Shown here: positions 55,478-64,000 of the stretch, one piece after another | How the letters are laid out: each line of letters starts with the position of its first letter | Numbering within the stretch: the stretch's first letter is position 1 | DNA from: an uncultured Erythrobacter sp. | Lineage (GTDB): Bacteria; Pseudomonadota; Alphaproteobacteria; Sphingomonadales; Sphingomonadaceae | Assembly: GCA_947499505.1 (NCBI GenBank) | Contig: CANMOQ010000001.1 | Coordinates: 664,037 to 728,036 of the forward strand | Reading direction: 5' to 3' | DNA length: 64,000 nucleotides | Translations under genes and position numbers: made by a program | The notes under the pieces: generated by a model | Told to the model about the DNA's origin: nothing | What the model saw: the letters and a program-made list of their open reading frames with translations, nothing else | Databases searched by the model: none

Positions 55478-58132
55478 ATGTCTCGCGAACCACATATCCG
55501 GGCCGTAGGGTCCGAAGCCGCGCAGGATGCGCCCAACCAACCCATCGAAGGCGAGGAGCTGGAGACCAGCTTTGAGGCCGAGGATGAGGCTGAGCTGTCC
55601 GATGACTACAGCGATGAATATTTGCTGGAGGAAGAGGATTACGCCCCGCCCCGCGCGCGCTTTGGCTGGGTTGTACCGACCCTGGCGATCGCGGCTATTG
55701 CGACATGGAGCGGATTTTATATCTGGGCCTTGCGCGGTGAACTTCTCAACGTTTCGAGCACGCCGCAGCAATGGACCAAGTGGATCATCGATTGGTCTGT
55801 GCCGGTTCTGCTGATCGGCATTGCATGGCTGGTCGCCATGCGCAATTCGAGCCGCGAGGCGCGCCGGTTTGCCGATACGGCGGCGATGCTTTCGGCTGAA
55901 TCTGCCGAGCTTGAGACCCGCCTTGGGGTGGTCAATCGTGAGCTGAGTCTCGCGCGCGAATTTTTGGGCAGCCAGTCGCGCGAGCTGGATTCGCTGGGCC
56001 GAATTGCCAGCGAACGTATTTCTACGCATGCCGATGAGCTGCAAACGCTGATCAAGAAGAATGGCAAGCAGGTCGACAGGATTGGCGAGGCGAGCGACAC
56101 GGCGCTGGCGAATATGAGCCGTCTGCGCGATGATTTGCCGGTTATTGCGACCTCAGCGCGCGATGTTTCCAACCAGGTCGGGAATGCCGGGCGCACCGCG
56201 AGTGACCAACTGGAGAAGCTGATCGCCGGATTTGAGCGCCTGAATGATTTTGGCAAGGCTAGCGAGCAGCAGGTCAAAGCCCTCAGCGGCAAGGTCGATG
56301 AGACTTTGGCTGGATTCGAGGCGCAAATGGCGCAAATTGAAGAGCAAACCGCCGCGCGCTTTGCTGCCCTCAATGAAAAGACGGACGCCTATCGCACGGA
56401 GCTCGACAATCGCGAAGTGGGCGCGCTTGCCGCCATGCGTCAGCGTGCGGATCATCTGCGCGAGGGCCTGTCTGAGCTCGACGGCGATTTTGCCGAGCAG
56501 GAAGAGAAGTCGCTGACGACGCTCAAGGCGCGCATTGCGCTGCTGCGCGGTGAAGGCGAGGCTTTGGCTGCCAGCCTGCGCGAAGCGGAGGCGGAATCGC
56601 TAGATGCCTTGCGCAAATCGAAAGACCAGCTGCGCGATGAACTCACCGAGGTTGTTCAAAACCTCGAAGAATTAGATGCCAAGGCTGCGCGCGGCGCCAG
56701 TGAGCGCATCGCTGGTTTGAATGCCGAGGCAAATCGGTTTGAACAAACCCTCGCGGAGCGTGACCTGTCTTTTGCCGAAAACATGGCCAAGCGTCAGGAT
56801 GATTTTGACACGCGCGAAGCCCAAGCCACCGAAGTGCTGGCGCAGCGTTTGGCCGAGCTTGACGAGACCCTGTCAGAGCGGCGCGAGGCGCAGATTGCTG
56901 AGACCGAGAAGCTGGTAAGCCATGGTCGGGATATGGCCGAGAAGCTCGATCAACTGAGCAGTCTGTTCGCCAACATCACTGAGCAAGGCGACAACGCCCG
57001 AGCCAGTGTGGACGCTGGACTTGCGACTTTGGGTGAGCAATTGGCGGGCAACCGCACAGAATTGGCCGAAACCGAACAGCAGATCGCTTCGCTGACCGAA
57101 GGCGGTGTGCGCTTGCTCGAGATCATCCAATCGGGTGCGAAGCAGGCTCGCGAAGATTTTGCGCAAGCGGTCGAAGCGACATCTGAACAATTGTCTGACG
57201 TTGAAAGCCGCACTTTTATGCTGAGCAAGAGCATGGGTGAGACGACCCAGCACGGTGATGCTCTCGCCTGCCACCTGGAGAACGCTCAGGCGCATATCAG
57301 CGAAACGGATAGCTCGATTGAGGCGCTCCACATCAAGCTGGGCGAGCAGACTGAGGAAACAATCGCGAAACTCCAAGGGCTTCGCGGCGGATTGGCCAAA
57401 CTCTCTGACGAGACTCATACGCTGTCCGGTGAAACGCAGGAGCAGCTGCGCGAGGCGATCATCTCACTCGAAGTGGCGACCCATTCTGCCTTCGCCACTA
57501 TTGAAGACGGCGCGCGCGACCGGATCGGCGCAATGGCCGAGAATATGGGCGCCGAAGCGGTAAAGACGTTGGAGAACGTCCTGCGCAGCGAAAGCATGGA
57601 GGCGATTGCCCGCCTGGAAGAGACCGCGTCGCAGGCTTCTGGCGCTGGCCGTGAGGCTGCGGTGCAATTGCGCGATCAGCTGTCCAAAGTGAACGAGCTA
57701 ACCGGTAATCTTGAGCAGCGCGTGGCGCGCGCTCGCGAGCTGGCGGAAGAGCAGGCGAACAACGACTTCTCACGCCGGATGGCGCTGATCACTGACAGCC
57801 TCAATTCCAATGCGATCGACATTACCACAGCGCTATCGACCGATGTGACCGACACCGCTTGGGAGACTTACCTGAAGGGCGACCGCGGAATATTCACTCG
57901 CCGCGCCGTACGGATCATCGACAACGGCGAAGCACGCGAGATCGCAGAGCTGTATCAGTCAGACGATGTGTTCCGGGGCAATGTCAGCCGCTATATTCAT
58001 GACTTTGAGGCAATGCTGCGCTCACTGCTATCCACCCGCGATGGCAACGCGCTGGGCGTGACCGTGCTGGGCTCTGACATGGGCAAGCTCTATGTCTTGC
58101 TGGCACAAGCGATTGAGCGTCTGCGCAACTGA
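55478..58132 (+). CDS. Large coiled-coil membrane protein
   Basis: An 884-residue protein with three parts. The acidic cytoplasmic N-terminus (1-60) is followed by two membrane helices (about 63-85 and 104-121), so both ends face the cytoplasm. Residues about 125-760 form a long coiled coil with regular Glu/Ala/Leu heptads. A globular C-terminal domain (about 765-884: FSRRMALITDSLNSNAIDITT, WETYLKGDRGIFTRRAVRIID, GNVSRYIHDFEAML) looks conserved and ends KLYVLLAQAIERLRN. The layout resembles polar or division-site scaffolds of alphaproteobacteria such as TipN, but sequence identity is not claimed. CtrA-like motifs precede it. Confidence 0.82.
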   Translation: MSREPHIRAVGSEAAQDAPNQPIEGEELETSFEAEDEAELSDDYSDEYLLEEEDYAPPRARFGWVVPTLAIAAIATWSGFYIWALRGELLNVSSTPQQWTKWIIDWSVPVLLIGIAWLVAMRNSSREARRFADTAAMLSAESAELETRLGVVNRELSLAREFLGSQSRELDSLGRIASERISTHADELQTLIKKNGKQVDRIGEASDTALANMSRLRDDLPVIATSARDVSNQVGNAGRTASDQLEKLIAGFERLNDFGKASEQQVKALSGKVDETLAGFEAQMAQIEEQTAARFAALNEKTDAYRTELDNREVGALAAMRQRADHLREGLSELDGDFAEQEEKSLTTLKARIALLRGEGEALAASLREAEAESLDALRKSKDQLRDELTEVVQNLEELDAKAARGASERIAGLNAEANRFEQTLAERDLSFAENMAKRQDDFDTREAQATEVLAQRLAELDETLSERREAQIAETEKLVSHGRDMAEKLDQLSSLFANITEQGDNARASVDAGLATLGEQLAGNRTELAETEQQIASLTEGGVRLLEIIQSGAKQAREDFAQAVEATSEQLSDVESRTFMLSKSMGETTQHGDALACHLENAQAHISETDSSIEALHIKLGEQTEETIAKLQGLRGGLAKLSDETHTLSGETQEQLREAIISLEVATHSAFATIEDGARDRIGAMAENMGAEAVKTLENVLRSESMEAIARLEETASQASGAGREAAVQLRDQLSKVNELTGNLEQRVARARELAEEQANNDFSRRMALITDSLNSNAIDITTALSTDVTDTAWETYLKGDRGIFTRRAVRIIDNGEAREIAELYQSDDVFRGNVSRYIHDFEAMLRSLLSTRDGNALGVTVLGSDMGKLYVLLAQAIERLRN

Positions 58133-58173
58133 TCGTCAGCGTGCGCAGCGGTGGCGAGCGGTAGGACTGCGAC

Positions 58174-58458
58174 TTATCGCTGAGTTTGCTCAGGCGGCTC
58201 TGGGAAGATGTTCATATCGTCCGGGCCGATCCAGCCATATTCGTAGTTGAGCACGAATAGCACCGTCATAACGGTCGAGATGATCGTCGCCCGGATCAGC
58301 AATTTGCCGGGGCGGAAATTGGCCGGTGCGCTTTCCGCCTGCCCCGGAATGCGCGCCTCACCCACCTCATCATGCGTACGAATGCCGAAGGGCAGCATCA
58401 TGAATGCGGTCATCACCCAAAACAACAGGTAAATCGCGGCAATAGAGGTCCACTGCAT
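58174..58458 (-). CDS. DUF1467 family membrane protein
   Basis: A 94-residue protein with two membrane helices (about 5-23 and 53-72). The conserved FMMLPFGIRTHDEVGEARIPGQAESAPANFRPGKLLIRATIIS is the DUF1467 signature. Function unknown. Its start shares one base with the rnj stop (TGATG), placing it at the end of the nuo-birA-coaX-rnj transcript, as in many alphaproteobacteria. Confidence 0.92.
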   Translation of the reverse strand: MQWTSIAAIYLLFWVMTAFMMLPFGIRTHDEVGEARIPGQAESAPANFRPGKLLIRATIISTVMTVLFVLNYEYGWIGPDDMNIFPEPPEQTQR

Positions 58459-60116
58459 CAGCGCGCGCCTTTGCCATCCAGTCCGGGCAGGATCACGCGC
58501 ACTTGTGGGCGCTTACCAGACCAGCGCTGCGCCGCACGGCGGGTCGCGAGCCGAGCGGCTTCGGAAATCTCGGCGACATCGCGCCCTTTCAGCTTGCGCA
58601 CCGCCTTCAGCACATCGGCTTTCGCCTCAGCGATAAAGTCCGGCATATCCTCATCGAGCGGCAGGCCGAGCGCTTCGATCTCAGATTCGCCGTTCGGGGC
58701 GAGCACAACAAATACCACGCCCTCACGCGCGAGCCGCCGGCGCATGACAATCGCATCGCCATCAGCGGGCGCGATGATATCGCCGTCGAGCACGAGGCGG
58801 CCATTGCGCACCTCCGCGAGTTTGCCCGGTTCGCCCGGGGCCAAGCGGACGATGTCGCCATTGGCCTGAACGATATTGTGCGGAATTCCATTGTCTTTGC
58901 CGACCCGCGCTTGCTCCATCATGTGGCGCATTTCGCCGTGGACGGGCACCAACACTTCTGGACGGATCCAGCTGTAGAGTGCCTCGAGTTCGGGCCTGCC
59001 CGGGTGGCCGGAGACGTGGATTTCGCTTTGGCGGTCGGTGACCATAGTGATCCCGCGCCGTGCCAGCTGGTTTTGCACCTTCCCAATTGCGATCTCATTG
59101 CCGGGTATCTGGCGGCTCGAAAACAGCACCACATCGCCGCTGGTGAGGGAGATCGGGTGGTTCTCATCAGCCACGCGAGACAGGGCCGCACGAGGCTCCC
59201 CCTGCCCGCCCGTTGCGAGGATTAGGACTTCGCCGCGCGGCAGGCCCATCGCGGTGTTCCAATCGACCGTTTCAGGGAAGTCCTGAAGATAGCCATTGTC
59301 CTGCGACACTTCGATAATGCGGTCGAGTGAGCGCCCAGCGACGCACAATTGCCGCCCGGTCTCCCGCGCAACATCGCCCAAGGTCTGGAGCCTCGCCACA
59401 TTGGAGGCGAAGGTCGTTACCATCACCCGCTTGCCGGTGTGTTTGGCCACCTCTTCCATCAGGCCGCGATACACGCCGCCCTCTGAGCCGCTGGGTTTCG
59501 GATTGAAGACATTGGTCGAATCGCAAACCAGGGCGAGGATACCCTCGTCGCCCATTGCCCTCAGCTCTTCCTCAGTGGTTGGCTCGCCAATGATCGGCTC
59601 TTCGTCGAGCTTCCAATCGCCGGTGTGAAAGATCCGCCCATGCGGGGTGTCAATCAGCAGGGCGTTGCCCTCGGCAATCGAGTGTGCCAGCGGGACATAG
59701 GTGATGTCGAACGGGCCGAGCGAGATCTGGCCGTGGTCTTCCTCAATAATGTTGAGCTCAACCTGACCGGTGAGCCCAGCCTCCTCCAGCTTGCGCGCGA
59801 CCAAATCGGCGGTGAACGGCGTTGCATAGAGCGGTACGCCCAGCTCGCCCGCGAAATAGGGAACAGCGCCAATGTGGTCCTCATGCGCATGGGTCAGCAC
59901 AATGCCGAGCAGGTCTTTGGTGCGTTCCTCGATGAACTCAAGGTCAGCAAAAACGAGGTCGAGGCCGGGATATTCATTGCCGGAAAAGGTCATGCCCAGA
60001 TCAACCATCAGCCATTTGCCTTTGCAGCCATAGAGGTTGACGTTCATACCGATTTCGCCGGATCCGCCCAGGGCCAGAAACAGCAGTTCGTCTTCAGGAG
60101 TGAAGCTTTTTTTCAC
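58458..60116 (-). CDS. rnj: Ribonuclease J
   Basis: Metallo-beta-lactamase exo/endoribonuclease processing RNA. The 552-residue protein contains the HAHEDHIG motif near residue 76, GDWKLDEEP, CDSTNVFNP and, in the beta-CASP part, GQGEPRAAL and HVSGHPGRPEL, with a C-terminal domain ending LPGLDGKGAR. It is read from GTG at 60116; no ATG lies nearby. It follows coaX by 10 bp. Confidence 0.95.
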   Translation of the reverse strand: MKKSFTPEDELLFLALGGSGEIGMNVNLYGCKGKWLMVDLGMTFSGNEYPGLDLVFADLEFIEERTKDLLGIVLTHAHEDHIGAVPYFAGELGVPLYATPFTADLVARKLEEAGLTGQVELNIIEEDHGQISLGPFDITYVPLAHSIAEGNALLIDTPHGRIFHTGDWKLDEEPIIGEPTTEEELRAMGDEGILALVCDSTNVFNPKPSGSEGGVYRGLMEEVAKHTGKRVMVTTFASNVARLQTLGDVARETGRQLCVAGRSLDRIIEVSQDNGYLQDFPETVDWNTAMGLPRGEVLILATGGQGEPRAALSRVADENHPISLTSGDVVLFSSRQIPGNEIAIGKVQNQLARRGITMVTDRQSEIHVSGHPGRPELEALYSWIRPEVLVPVHGEMRHMMEQARVGKDNGIPHNIVQANGDIVRLAPGEPGKLAEVRNGRLVLDGDIIAPADGDAIVMRRRLAREGVVFVVLAPNGESEIEALGLPLDEDMPDFIAEAKADVLKAVRKLKGRDVAEISEAARLATRRAAQRWSGKRPQVRVILPGLDGKGAR

Positions 60117-60126
60117 GTAAGGTTTA

Positions 60127-60903
60127 TTAGCTCTCAGCTTGCTCGGCGAGGATCGCCAAGCCTTGAATTGTTAGGTCCGCATCGACGTGGTCGAAGATGT
60201 CGGTTGCCTCATCAAACAATATGGCGAGCCCGCCGGTGGCTACAACCTTTGCGGGGCGGCCGATTTCTGCGCGCATACGCTCAACAATGCCCTCCATCAT
60301 CGCGACATAGCCCCAGAACACGCCGATCAGCATCTGATCTTCTGTGTTGCGGCCAATGACGCTGCGGCTATCCGGCGCACGGATCGCAATGCGGGGAAGT
60401 TTTGCTGTTTTGCCAACCAATGCATCAAGCGACAGATTGATCCCCGGAGCGATCGAGCCACCCTTGTAAGCGCCGTTGAAATCGATTGCTTCAAACTTTG
60501 TCGCAGTGCCAAAGTCGATGACGATCAAATCACCGCCATATTTCGCGTGTGCTGCTACGATGTTGAGCGCGCGGTCTGCGCCTAGCGAGCTGGGCTGATC
60601 GACATCAATCTCAAAGCGCCAAGCGGCCTCGCCCTTGCCAGCGAACAGCGGATTAATCTTGAAATATTTCTGCGCCAGAACCGTGAGGTTATGGTCGGCG
60701 CGCGGGACGACACTGGCAAAAATGATCTGAGTGATTTCTTCGCGCGCGACGCCTTCAATCTCGAGCAATTGCAGCAGCCACACCGCATATTCATCACCCG
60801 TGCGGCGCGGATCGGTCGCAATGCGCCAGCGCGCGCGCACTTCCTGCCCGTCGAACAGAGCAAAGACGACATTGGTGTTTCCGACATCGGCGGCGAGCAA
60901 CAT
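60127..60903 (-). CDS. coaX: Type III pantothenate kinase
   Basis: First enzyme of coenzyme A synthesis, type III (CoaX). The 258-residue protein starts [19 protein letters not shown] (phosphate loop, Asp6), with [33 protein letters not shown] and [15 protein letters not shown], the family's ASKHA-fold motifs. Type III enzymes need a monovalent cation. It lies 6 bp after birA. Confidence 0.95.
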   Translation of the reverse strand: MLLAADVGNTNVVFALFDGQEVRARWRIATDPRRTGDEYAVWLLQLLEIEGVAREEITQIIFASVVPRADHNLTVLAQKYFKINPLFAGKGEAAWRFEIDVDQPSSLGADRALNIVAAHAKYGGDLIVIDFGTATKFEAIDFNGAYKGGSIAPGINLSLDALVGKTAKLPRIAIRAPDSRSVIGRNTEDQMLIGVFWGYVAMMEGIVERMRAEIGRPAKVVATGGLAILFDEATDIFDHVDADLTIQGLAILAEQAES

Positions 60904-60909
60904 GAGTAG

Positions 60910-61641
60910 TTATCCTTGAGCAATCATGGAGACGTCGCCTGCGTGAATAGTGCGCATCGCCCCATTCTCCAAGCGTAGCAGCAAAGCGCCTTCATTATCG
61001 AGGCCCGCGAACTCGCCCGTGACTGGGCTTTCGTCGCCGGGTTTCAGCGATAGCCGTGAACCGATTGGATGCGCGCGCTCCGTCCAATCGTCCAGCGTCG
61101 CGGACAGGCCAGCGCTGCGCCAGCGCGCCAATCGCGCGGCAAAACTCTCTGCGAGAATGGAGAGCACGAGGTCTGCGCTGCCGCCGTGCTTGCCATTTTC
61201 ATGGACGATGGATGTGGTCTTGCGATCCGGCATTTCTGGGGCGTGGCAGACATTGATGCCGATGCCCACAACGATGGTATCGCCGCTGCGTTCGAGCAGA
61301 ACGCCAGAGATTTTAGCGCCATCCACCAGCACGTCATTGGGCCATTTGAGGATGATAGGCGTATTGGAAAGCAGGCTGCGCTTGAGCGTATCGAACACGG
61401 CCAAGGCGGTAACAAAGCTGAGCGTATGCGGCGCGGGATCATCGGCGCTGATGCTTACCACAGTGCTGCAGAACAGATTGCCGCTGGGGCTTTCCCATTT
61501 ACGGCCCAACCGCCCTCGCCCACCAGTTTGACGCTCCGCCCTTAGCCAGTGGCCCTCAGGCAATGCCTCACCGCGCTGAACACGCGCGAACAGATCGGCA
61601 TTCGTCGATCCAGTCTCGGCAATGGTTTCAATATTGGTCAA
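60910..61641 (-). CDS. birA: Biotin--protein ligase, monofunctional
   Basis: Attaches biotin to the carrier protein of acetyl-CoA carboxylase. The 243-residue protein has ETGSTNADL, the biotin/ATP loop AERQTGGRGRLGRKWESPSGNLFCS, and LKWPNDVLVDGAKISGVLLE. There is no N-terminal helix-turn-helix, so it does not repress biotin genes as E. coli BirA does. The start is TTG at 61641; AGAGGAAG lies about 18 bases upstream, further than ideal, and no ATG or GTG is available. Confidence 0.92.
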   Translation of the reverse strand: MTNIETIAETGSTNADLFARVQRGEALPEGHWLRAERQTGGRGRLGRKWESPSGNLFCSTVVSISADDPAPHTLSFVTALAVFDTLKRSLLSNTPIILKWPNDVLVDGAKISGVLLERSGDTIVVGIGINVCHAPEMPDRKTTSIVHENGKHGGSADLVLSILAESFAARLARWRSAGLSATLDDWTERAHPIGSRLSLKPGDESPVTGEFAGLDNEGALLLRLENGAMRTIHAGDVSMIAQG

Positions 61642-61670
61642 GGCGTGGCCGCTGAGCTTCCTCTGCCGCG

Positions 61671-63149
61671 CTACCCGACCAGAAACAGAGCTTCAGCAGC
61701 CTTGTTTGCCAGATCGGTGATCGACGGGGTCAATAGATAGCCAAGCGGCGAAATGATCAAGGTGGTTATGATTAAGACGACCCAATGCGACAGGTCGCTC
61801 TTGCCTTTCACCAGTCCGACTTCATCATCGAAGAACATGACCTTCACGAACTTGATGTAGTAGAACGCGCCGATCACGCTGGCGGCAATAGCGATTGCGC
61901 CAAAGGCGACGAGGCCAGCCTCAACGGTAGCTTGGAAGATCACGAACTTGCCGTAGAAACCGAGCAGCGGCGGGATACCGGCCAGGCTGAACATCAGCGC
62001 CGCGAGACACCATGCGATGACAGGCTGAGTGGTGGCGAGGCCTTTGATGTCGTCGAAAGTTTCGAACAAAGTGCCGTCTTCACCGCGCAGCATCAGCAGA
62101 GCGACAAAGCTGCCCAGCGACATGGCGACATAGATGAACAGATAGACCATCATCGCGCTCGCACCAGCGGTGTTCGCCACCGCCAGACCCAGCAGGATAA
62201 AGCCGACATTGTTGATCGAGGAATAGGCCAGCAGACGCTTCAGATTGTTCTGACCGATAGCGCCGAGTGCCCCGACAATGATTGACGCCAAAGCGACAAA
62301 CATGACGATCTGACGCCACGCATCGGATTGCTCGCCAAACACTTCCAAAGTGACGCGAGCGGTCAACGCCACGGCGGCAACTTTTGGCGCGGTGGCGAAG
62401 AATGCGGTGACGGGCGTTGGCGCGCCCTCGTACACATCCGGGGTCCACATGTGGAACGGAACAGCGGCGATCTTAAACGCAAGGCCCGCGAGTACGAACA
62501 CCAGGCCGAACAGCGCGCCAGTGGCAAGCTCACCCGACAGGCCAGCGCGAACCGCGCCAAACTCCGTGCTGCCAGAAAAGCCGTAGAGCAGGCTCATGCC
62601 GTATAGCAGGATGCCCGATGCCAATGCGCCGAGCACGAAGTACTTCAGGCCCGCCTCAGACGAGCGGCCATCATTGCGCAGCACCGAAGCCAGCACATAA
62701 GCAGCCAGACTGTTGAGCTCCAGACCGAGGTACAGGGTCATGAAATCGCTGGCCGAGACCATGATGCTCATGCCGAGCACAGCGAACAGCACGAGGATCG
62801 GATATTCCGCGCGCATTCCGCTTTCATTGCCATTGCTGGCGGTCGCAAAGTAAGCGGGCGCAATCATCAGACAACCGATGGCTGCGAGATAGATCATCGC
62901 CTTGGCGAACAGGGCAAAGGCATCTGCCCGCATCAAAGTGCCAAAGGCATAGGTGTCGAGGCCCATAACTCCGCTGTGGAGGCCGGGGACCAGCATGAAG
63001 CCAGCGCCAAACAGCGTTGCCGCTGCGAGGACAGCGATTGGGCGCGCCATTTTGTCACCGCCAAAGGCAGCGACCAGCAACAGGATCAGGCCAGAGGCCG
63101 TCAGCAGCAATTCAGGCGCAATCAGCGCGAAGGAAGTTGCGTAGTCCAT
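61671..63149 (-). CDS. nuoN: NADH-quinone oxidoreductase subunit N
   Basis: Proton-pumping membrane subunit of complex I. The 492-residue protein has about fourteen membrane helices, with antiporter-type signatures LYLGLELNSLAAYVLAS, Lys/Glu residues in the membrane and IGQNNLKRLLAYSSINNVGFILLGL, and SLAGIPPLLGFYGKFVIFQATVEAG. Its start shares a base with the nuoM stop (TGATG). Confidence 0.96.
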   Translation of the reverse strand: MDYATSFALIAPELLLTASGLILLLVAAFGGDKMARPIAVLAAATLFGAGFMLVPGLHSGVMGLDTYAFGTLMRADAFALFAKAMIYLAAIGCLMIAPAYFATASNGNESGMRAEYPILVLFAVLGMSIMVSASDFMTLYLGLELNSLAAYVLASVLRNDGRSSEAGLKYFVLGALASGILLYGMSLLYGFSGSTEFGAVRAGLSGELATGALFGLVFVLAGLAFKIAAVPFHMWTPDVYEGAPTPVTAFFATAPKVAAVALTARVTLEVFGEQSDAWRQIVMFVALASIIVGALGAIGQNNLKRLLAYSSINNVGFILLGLAVANTAGASAMMVYLFIYVAMSLGSFVALLMLRGEDGTLFETFDDIKGLATTQPVIAWCLAALMFSLAGIPPLLGFYGKFVIFQATVEAGLVAFGAIAIAASVIGAFYYIKFVKVMFFDDEVGLVKGKSDLSHWVVLIITTLIISPLGYLLTPSITDLANKAAEALFLVG

Positions 63150-64000
63150 CAGTGGGCGCCCTCACCCTCTCCATGTTCTGGCACCGCATTGGCGGCGGCC
63201 TCGCGCGGGGGACCGGCTTGAAGCTGGCTGTCACCTTCTGGTGCAGCCGAGGCGAGCCGCGCGTCCAGGGTCGCGATATCTGCGCGCATGGGCGCAAGGA
63301 AGCTCTCTGGATACACGCCCATCCACAGCACGACGGCGGCGATTGGAGCCAGCATGGCCCATTCGCGCTTATCGAGGTCGAGCATAGCCGCGGCGTCCGC
63401 GTTTTTCTGATCGCCAAAGGCGACGCGGCGGTAGAGATACAGCATGTAGCCCGCGCCCAGGATGATGCCCGTGGTGCAGATCAGCGCGACCCAGGTCGAC
63501 ACTTGATAGATGCCTGCAAGCGAGAGGAACTCACCCACAAAGCCGCTGGTGCCCGGCAGGCCAATGCTAGCCATGGTGAACAGCAGGAAGAACAGCGCGT
63601 AATAGGGCATGTTGATTGAGAGCCCGCCGTAACGGTCAATCTCACGCGTGTGCAGCCGGTCGTAGATTACGCCAACGCACAGGAACAATGCGCCGGAAAC
63701 CAGCCCGTGGCTCAGCATCACGATCATCGCCCCTTCGAGCCCTTGAATGTTGAAGGCGAACAGGCCCACAGTCACAATCGCCATGTGCGCGACCGATGAG
63801 TAGGCAATGAGCTTCTTCATATCGTGCTGCACCAGCGCGACGAGCGAGGTGTAGACCACTGCGACCATCGACAACGCGAACACGAGCCATGCAAGCTGAG
63901 CGCTCGCATCAGGGAACATCGGCAGGCTGAAACGGATGAAGCCATAACCGCCCAGTTTCAGCAAAACGCCAGCAAGGATCACAGAACCCGCTGTGGGCGC
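63149..64000 (-). CDS. nuoM: NADH-quinone oxidoreductase subunit M (5' end outside window)
   Basis: C-terminal part (about 283 residues) of the complex I antiporter-like subunit NuoM. The frame runs in from beyond base 64000 ([27 protein letters not shown]), followed by [30 protein letters not shown] and [20 protein letters not shown], all typical. The C-terminal tail after [11 protein letters not shown] is a hydrophilic extension. The start codon lies outside the window. Confidence 0.96.
   Translation of the reverse strand, partial: APTAGSVILAGVLLKLGGYGFIRFSLPMFPDASAQLAWLVFALSMVAVVYTSLVALVQHDMKKLIAYSSVAHMAIVTVGLFAFNIQGLEGAMIVMLSHGLVSGALFLCVGVIYDRLHTREIDRYGGLSINMPYYALFFLLFTMASIGLPGTSGFVGEFLSLAGIYQVSTWVALICTTGIILGAGYMLYLYRRVAFGDQKNADAAAMLDLDKREWAMLAPIAAVVLWMGVYPESFLAPMRADIATLDARLASAAPEGDSQLQAGPPREAAANAVPEHGEGEGAH

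Overview
The window is chromosomal DNA from an alphaproteobacterium, most likely Sphingomonadales and probably Erythrobacteraceae. The evidence is the dusB-ntrB-ntrC-ntrY-ntrX order, the fused ispDF gene, pdhB with an N-terminal lipoyl domain, the nuoM-nuoN-birA-coaX-rnj-DUF1467 order, a GTTC-N7-GTTC SOS box in front of lexA, and CtrA-like TTAACCAT motifs. This placement is inferred from gene content and order; no 16S gene is present. I see no phage, IS element or CRISPR array, and nearly all of the DNA is coding.

Layout. 1-7213 (minus): nitrogen two-component operon dusB-ntrBCYX, with ntrX cut by the window edge. 7294-9949: ispDF, a secreted hypothetical and pncC, meeting a RatA/COQ10-family gene and lipA on the minus strand. 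11025-12963: a compact sbtA, PII-like gene and beta-carbonic anhydrase cassette. 13004-21745: NYN-OST-HTH protein, periplasmic repeat protein, gyrA, lysoplasmalogenase, trmFO, EF-hand protein and a squalene-synthase-fold protein. 21936-25224: three Tad-type pseudopilin/TadG-like genes. 25316-28343 (minus): ftsB, pdhA, pdhB. 28606-33131: MscS channel, haloalkane dehalogenase, tRNA-Arg(CCU), DUF1178, nitrilase, grxC, and hsp20 behind an RpoH-type promoter and a ROSE-like RNA thermometer. 33506-36472 (minus): pyrG, secG, tpiA. 36677-46107 (plus): ppiD-like, trpE, a lipoprotein glycosidase, trpG, trpD, trpC, moaC, moeA, lexA. 46141-51381: comEC, gltX, gltA and a small membrane protein. 51409-58132: a poorly characterised block with a pseudo-histidine kinase, DUF2336 protein, membrane protein, Hpt-like protein lacking its histidine, and a large coiled-coil membrane protein. 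58174-64000 (minus): DUF1467, rnj, coaX, birA, nuoN and partial nuoM.

How it fits together. Most genes are housekeeping: nitrogen sensing, isoprenoid and lipoate synthesis, pyruvate dehydrogenase with citrate synthase, tryptophan and molybdenum cofactor synthesis, SOS control and complex I. The parts most worth study are (i) the 51.4-58.1 kb block, where a kinase-like protein and an Hpt-like protein both lack the phosphoacceptor histidine and sit next to CtrA-like sites, suggesting a degenerate cell-cycle or polarity signalling module; (ii) the bicarbonate transporter, PII and carbonic anhydrase cassette in an organism with no visible carbon-fixation genes here; (iii) the heat-shock promoter plus RNA thermometer before hsp20; and (iv) a structured 374-bp intergenic region at 33132-33505. 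Many starts are non-ATG (TTG or GTG); these were chosen by Shine-Dalgarno spacing, overlap with the previous stop, or family alignment.
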